DNA of 7,322 nt from Planctomycetota bacterium. GTDB lineage: Bacteria > Planctomycetota > Phycisphaerae > Sedimentisphaerales > Anaerohalosphaeraceae. Below the pieces are notes generated by a model. It was given only the letters and a program-made list of their open reading frames with translations, did not search any database and had not been told where the DNA came from. This document shows, piece by piece, positions 4,959-7,322 of the stretch. The stretch lies in contig DAOVVQ010000194.1 of assembly GCA_030637065.1 (NCBI GenBank), positions 1 through 7,322 on the forward strand, given 5' to 3'. A program made the translations under genes and the position numbers. Every line of letters begins with the position of its first letter. Within the stretch, counting starts at the first letter, position 1.

Positions 4959-7322
4959 TCACTGGCTCTTTAGCTCAACATTGCCGGCCCCGACTACAGC
5001 CTCGAGCTTCCGGCAGAAGTCGACATCGGGCCTTACGTTCAGCTTCTTATCCGCAACCGCCGAGATCCGGTAGCCGCCTTTTGCCCTGAGCGTAACGCAG
5101 AGCGGGCTCTTGCCCCGATGCGACTCGCAGAGCGAGCGGATACGCGATATCCTTTCCTCGGTGACATCTTCGAGCCCCAATTTGACCCACACCTGTGCAG
5201 CCAATTTGTCGGTAACATCGTCCAGCGCTATCAGTTCATCGCAGAGTATATTCGGCGTTTGCCGTTTGCAGTCGACCTTGCCGCGGACGAAGATAATGTT
5301 GTCCGCCTGCACAAGATCGCTGTACTTTTCCAGCGTCTTGGGAAACAAAACGACCTCGCAACTGCCCTGGAGGTCTTCCAGTACGAACACAGCCATTTTG
5401 GCCCCGGCGTTTCTGCCGTTTTTCGTGACAATATTGCGGATCCTGGTAACCATACCACCGAGGATCACCTCATTGCCTTCCCTTTTTTCGCCCAGCTTGC
5501 TCGTATCCGCGGTCGAATAGACGCTTATCTGGTCGGCATGTTTACTCAAGGGATTACTGGTGACATAAAAGCCCAACACATCCTTCTCGAAGGTGAGCAT
5601 CTGCATCTCCGGCCAGGGCGCGACATTCGGCAGGCTCTCGTTATCCTTTTCAAAGTCATCGTCGCCTCCGCCGCCGAAGAGATTCATCTGCCCGCTGAGG
5701 GCGTCGGCCTGGGCCTGCGAGCCAGCCTGCATTGCCTTTTCCAGACCCGCTATCATCTGTGCCCGGCTGCCGCCCATGTTGTCAACGGCCCCGGTATTAT
5801 CGAACGCCCCAGCCTTGATCAGGGCCTCGAGCACCTGCTTATTGGCCGCCCGCAGATCGACATTCTCGCAGAAATGGTACAAACTCCGGAACCTGCCCAC
5901 CTGCTCGCGCGCGGCGATCACCTGCTCGACGGCCTTTTCGCCAACCCCCTTGACCGCAGCAAGGCCAAACCGGATTATCCGGGCGTCCTTGCCGTGCTCC
6001 TGGCCGTAGACGACCGTGAAACTGGAAAAACTCTCGTTGACATCCGGGCCCAAAACCTCGATGCCCATCGCCTTGCTCTCGCCGATATAGTCGACGATCT
6101 TGTCCGTATTGCCCATTTCATAGGTCAGCAGCGCCGCCATGAACTCGACCGGATAATACGCCTTGAGATACGCCGTCTGATAAGCGATAAACGAATACCG
6201 CGTCGCATGGCTCTTGTTAAAACCGTAACCGGCAAACTTCTTGATCAGGTCGAACAGGTCGCCTGCGTCTCTCTCTTTGATACCCTTCTCCACACAACCG
6301 GCGACAAACTGCTCCTTGGCCCTGGCTATGACCTTGAGCTTCTTCTTGCCGATGGCCTTGATCAGCGTGTAGGCCTCTCGCAGCGGGATATCGCCCAGCC
6401 GGTTGCATATCCGCATCACCTGTTCCTGATAGACCATAATGCCGAAGGTCTCGGCGAGAACCTCAGCCATAATAGAATGCGGAACCTCCCATTTCGCTCC
6501 GTGCTTGCGGGCAATAAAGTCCGGTATGAGCTGCATCGGCCCGGGCCGGTACAGGGCGTTGGCGGCGATGAGGTCCTCGAACCGGTCGGGCTTTAGCTTC
6601 ATCAGCAGATCCTGCATCCCGCCGGACTCGAACTGGAAAACACCCTTGGTCTTTCCGGTGCCAAAGAGCCCCAGAACCTTCGGGTCGGTAAGGTCAATAG
6701 CCTCGATATCGATCTTCTTGCCGTGGATATCCTCGACCAGAGCTATCGCACGTTCAATCACGCTGAGGGTCTTTAGACCGAGAAAGTCCATCTTCAGCAA
6801 CCCGACCTTTTCGACCATGGGCCCTTCGAACTGCGTGATTATGTCGTCGGAACCGCTGGCCTTATAGAGCGGCAGAAAATTCGTCAGCGGTTCGTCGGCT
6901 ATCACCACACCGCAGGCATGGGTCGAGGCGTGCCGGGTCAGGCCCTCGAGTTTCCTGCCGATATCGATCACATTGCGGATCGCTTCGTTCTCGTCGTAGG
7001 ATTTCTTAAGCTCCGGCTCGGCCTTCAGGGCCTTATCGAGGGTTATCTTCAGGTCCGTCGGGATCAGCTTCGCCAGCCGGTCCGCCTCCTGGAGGCTCAC
7101 ACCCAGCACCCGGCAGACATCGCGTATCACCGCACGGGCCTTCATCGTCCCGAAGGTGATCACCTGGGCGATATGACCGTACTTCTGCCGGACATATTCC
7201 AAAATCCTGCCGCGATTATCCTGACAGATGTCGATATCGATATCAGGCATCTCGTCGCGGTCGGGGTCCATGAACCGCTCGAACAGCAGATCATACCGGA
7301 TCGGGTCGACATCACATATCCC
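4959..7322 (-). CDS. dnaE: DNA polymerase III alpha subunit, C-terminal two thirds (cut by right edge)
   Basis: This is the catalytic subunit of the bacterial replicative polymerase (family C), part of the replisome. The frame is open to the right edge, so the gene starts outside. The visible 787 residues begin GICDVDPIRYDLLFERF. Counting from the Met at 7271, the catalytic aspartates are D12 and D14 (MPDIDIDI) and D162 (KMDFLGL), matching E. coli D401, D403 and D555. Other polymerase motifs are YRPGPMQ (241-247), GIMVYQEQVMRI (277-288), GKKK (308-311) and FAGYGFNKSH (346-355). A helix-hairpin-helix follows (GLAAVKGVGEKA, 436-447), then a clamp-binding motif QMNLF (528-532), an OB fold (about 600-670) and a C-terminal domain ending ELKSQ. 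The distance from the first aspartates to the end (about 760) equals that of E. coli DnaE, so the full protein is probably about 1160 residues. The PHP domain is not visible. The gene is intact where seen. Confidence 0.97.
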   Translation of the reverse strand, partial: GICDVDPIRYDLLFERFMDPDRDEMPDIDIDICQDNRGRILEYVRQKYGHIAQVITFGTMKARAVIRDVCRVLGVSLQEADRLAKLIPTDLKITLDKALKAEPELKKSYDENEAIRNVIDIGRKLEGLTRHASTHACGVVIADEPLTNFLPLYKASGSDDIITQFEGPMVEKVGLLKMDFLGLKTLSVIERAIALVEDIHGKKIDIEAIDLTDPKVLGLFGTGKTKGVFQFESGGMQDLLMKLKPDRFEDLIAANALYRPGPMQLIPDFIARKHGAKWEVPHSIMAEVLAETFGIMVYQEQVMRICNRLGDIPLREAYTLIKAIGKKKLKVIARAKEQFVAGCVEKGIKERDAGDLFDLIKKFAGYGFNKSHATRYSFIAYQTAYLKAYYPVEFMAALLTYEMGNTDKIVDYIGESKAMGIEVLGPDVNESFSSFTVVYGQEHGKDARIIRFGLAAVKGVGEKAVEQVIAAREQVGRFRSLYHFCENVDLRAANKQVLEALIKAGAFDNTGAVDNMGGSRAQMIAGLEKAMQAGSQAQADALSGQMNLFGGGGDDDFEKDNESLPNVAPWPEMQMLTFEKDVLGFYVTSNPLSKHADQISVYSTADTSKLGEKREGNEVILGGMVTRIRNIVTKNGRNAGAKMAVFVLEDLQGSCEVVLFPKTLEKYSDLVQADNIIFVRGKVDCKRQTPNILCDELIALDDVTDKLAAQVWVKLGLEDVTEERISRIRSLCESHRGKSPLCVTLRAKGGYRISAVADKKLNVRPDVDFCRKLEAVVGAGNVELKSQ
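5676..5690 (-). other. Internal beta-clamp-binding motif of DnaE (QMNLF)
   Basis: These codons encode QMNLF between the helix-hairpin-helix and OB-fold domains, flanked by a flexible Gly/Asp-rich linker (GGGGDDD). The position and the Q-x-x-L-F pattern match the internal clamp-binding motif of alpha subunits (QADMF in E. coli). It would tether the polymerase to the sliding clamp that the HolB-containing loader places on DNA. Confidence 0.8.

Noticed and set aside
5118..6596. 492-codon open frame on the plus strand opposite dnaE
   Set aside because: It is an antisense shadow of a strongly conserved dnaE coding region. Its translation has no recognisable domain and it has no ribosome site; such frames are common opposite codon-biased genes.

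Overview
The window is a compact block of bacterial housekeeping genes. All six genes lie on the minus strand, so transcription runs from right to left. In that order they are: the C-terminal two thirds of the replicative DNA polymerase III alpha subunit (dnaE, cut by the right edge), an unrecognised six-helix membrane protein, thymidylate kinase (tmk), the clamp-loader delta-prime subunit (holB), a PSP1/RicT family protein with an unusual low-complexity tail (ricT), and the N-terminal 261 residues of methionyl-tRNA synthetase (metG, cut by the left edge). I see no tRNA, rRNA, CRISPR array, insertion sequence or phage gene. The gaps between genes are at most about 80 bases.

The layout looks like one operon or a tightly coupled string. 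metG follows ricT by 20 nt. ricT follows holB by 60 nt, across an imperfect hairpin. holB overlaps tmk by 4 nt (ATGA). tmk overlaps the membrane gene by 11 nt and starts at TTG. The membrane gene is separated from dnaE by about 81 nt containing a perfect 7-bp hairpin, and it probably also starts at TTG, just after a strong Shine-Dalgarno sequence. No rho-independent terminator (a GC-rich stem followed by a T run) is visible on the minus strand anywhere in the window.

The genes combine DNA replication and precursor supply (dnaE, tmk, holB), an RNA-processing or regulatory factor (ricT) and translation (metG). The tmk-holB-ricT-(...)-metG order resembles the well-known Bacillus subtilis tmk-yaaQ-yaaR-holB-yaaT-yabA-...-metS region, here without the small genes in between. 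The organism is a bacterium of moderate GC content. Gene order, protein style and the extended RicT suggest a planctomycete-type lineage (Phycisphaerae-like), but this is an impression from the sequence, not a proven assignment.

I found no convincing novel defence or mobile system. The points most worth a second look are the bipartite RG-rich plus Gly/Asn-rich tail on RicT with its internal duplication, the unknown membrane protein inserted between dnaE and tmk, and the hairpin and start-site arrangement in front of that membrane gene.
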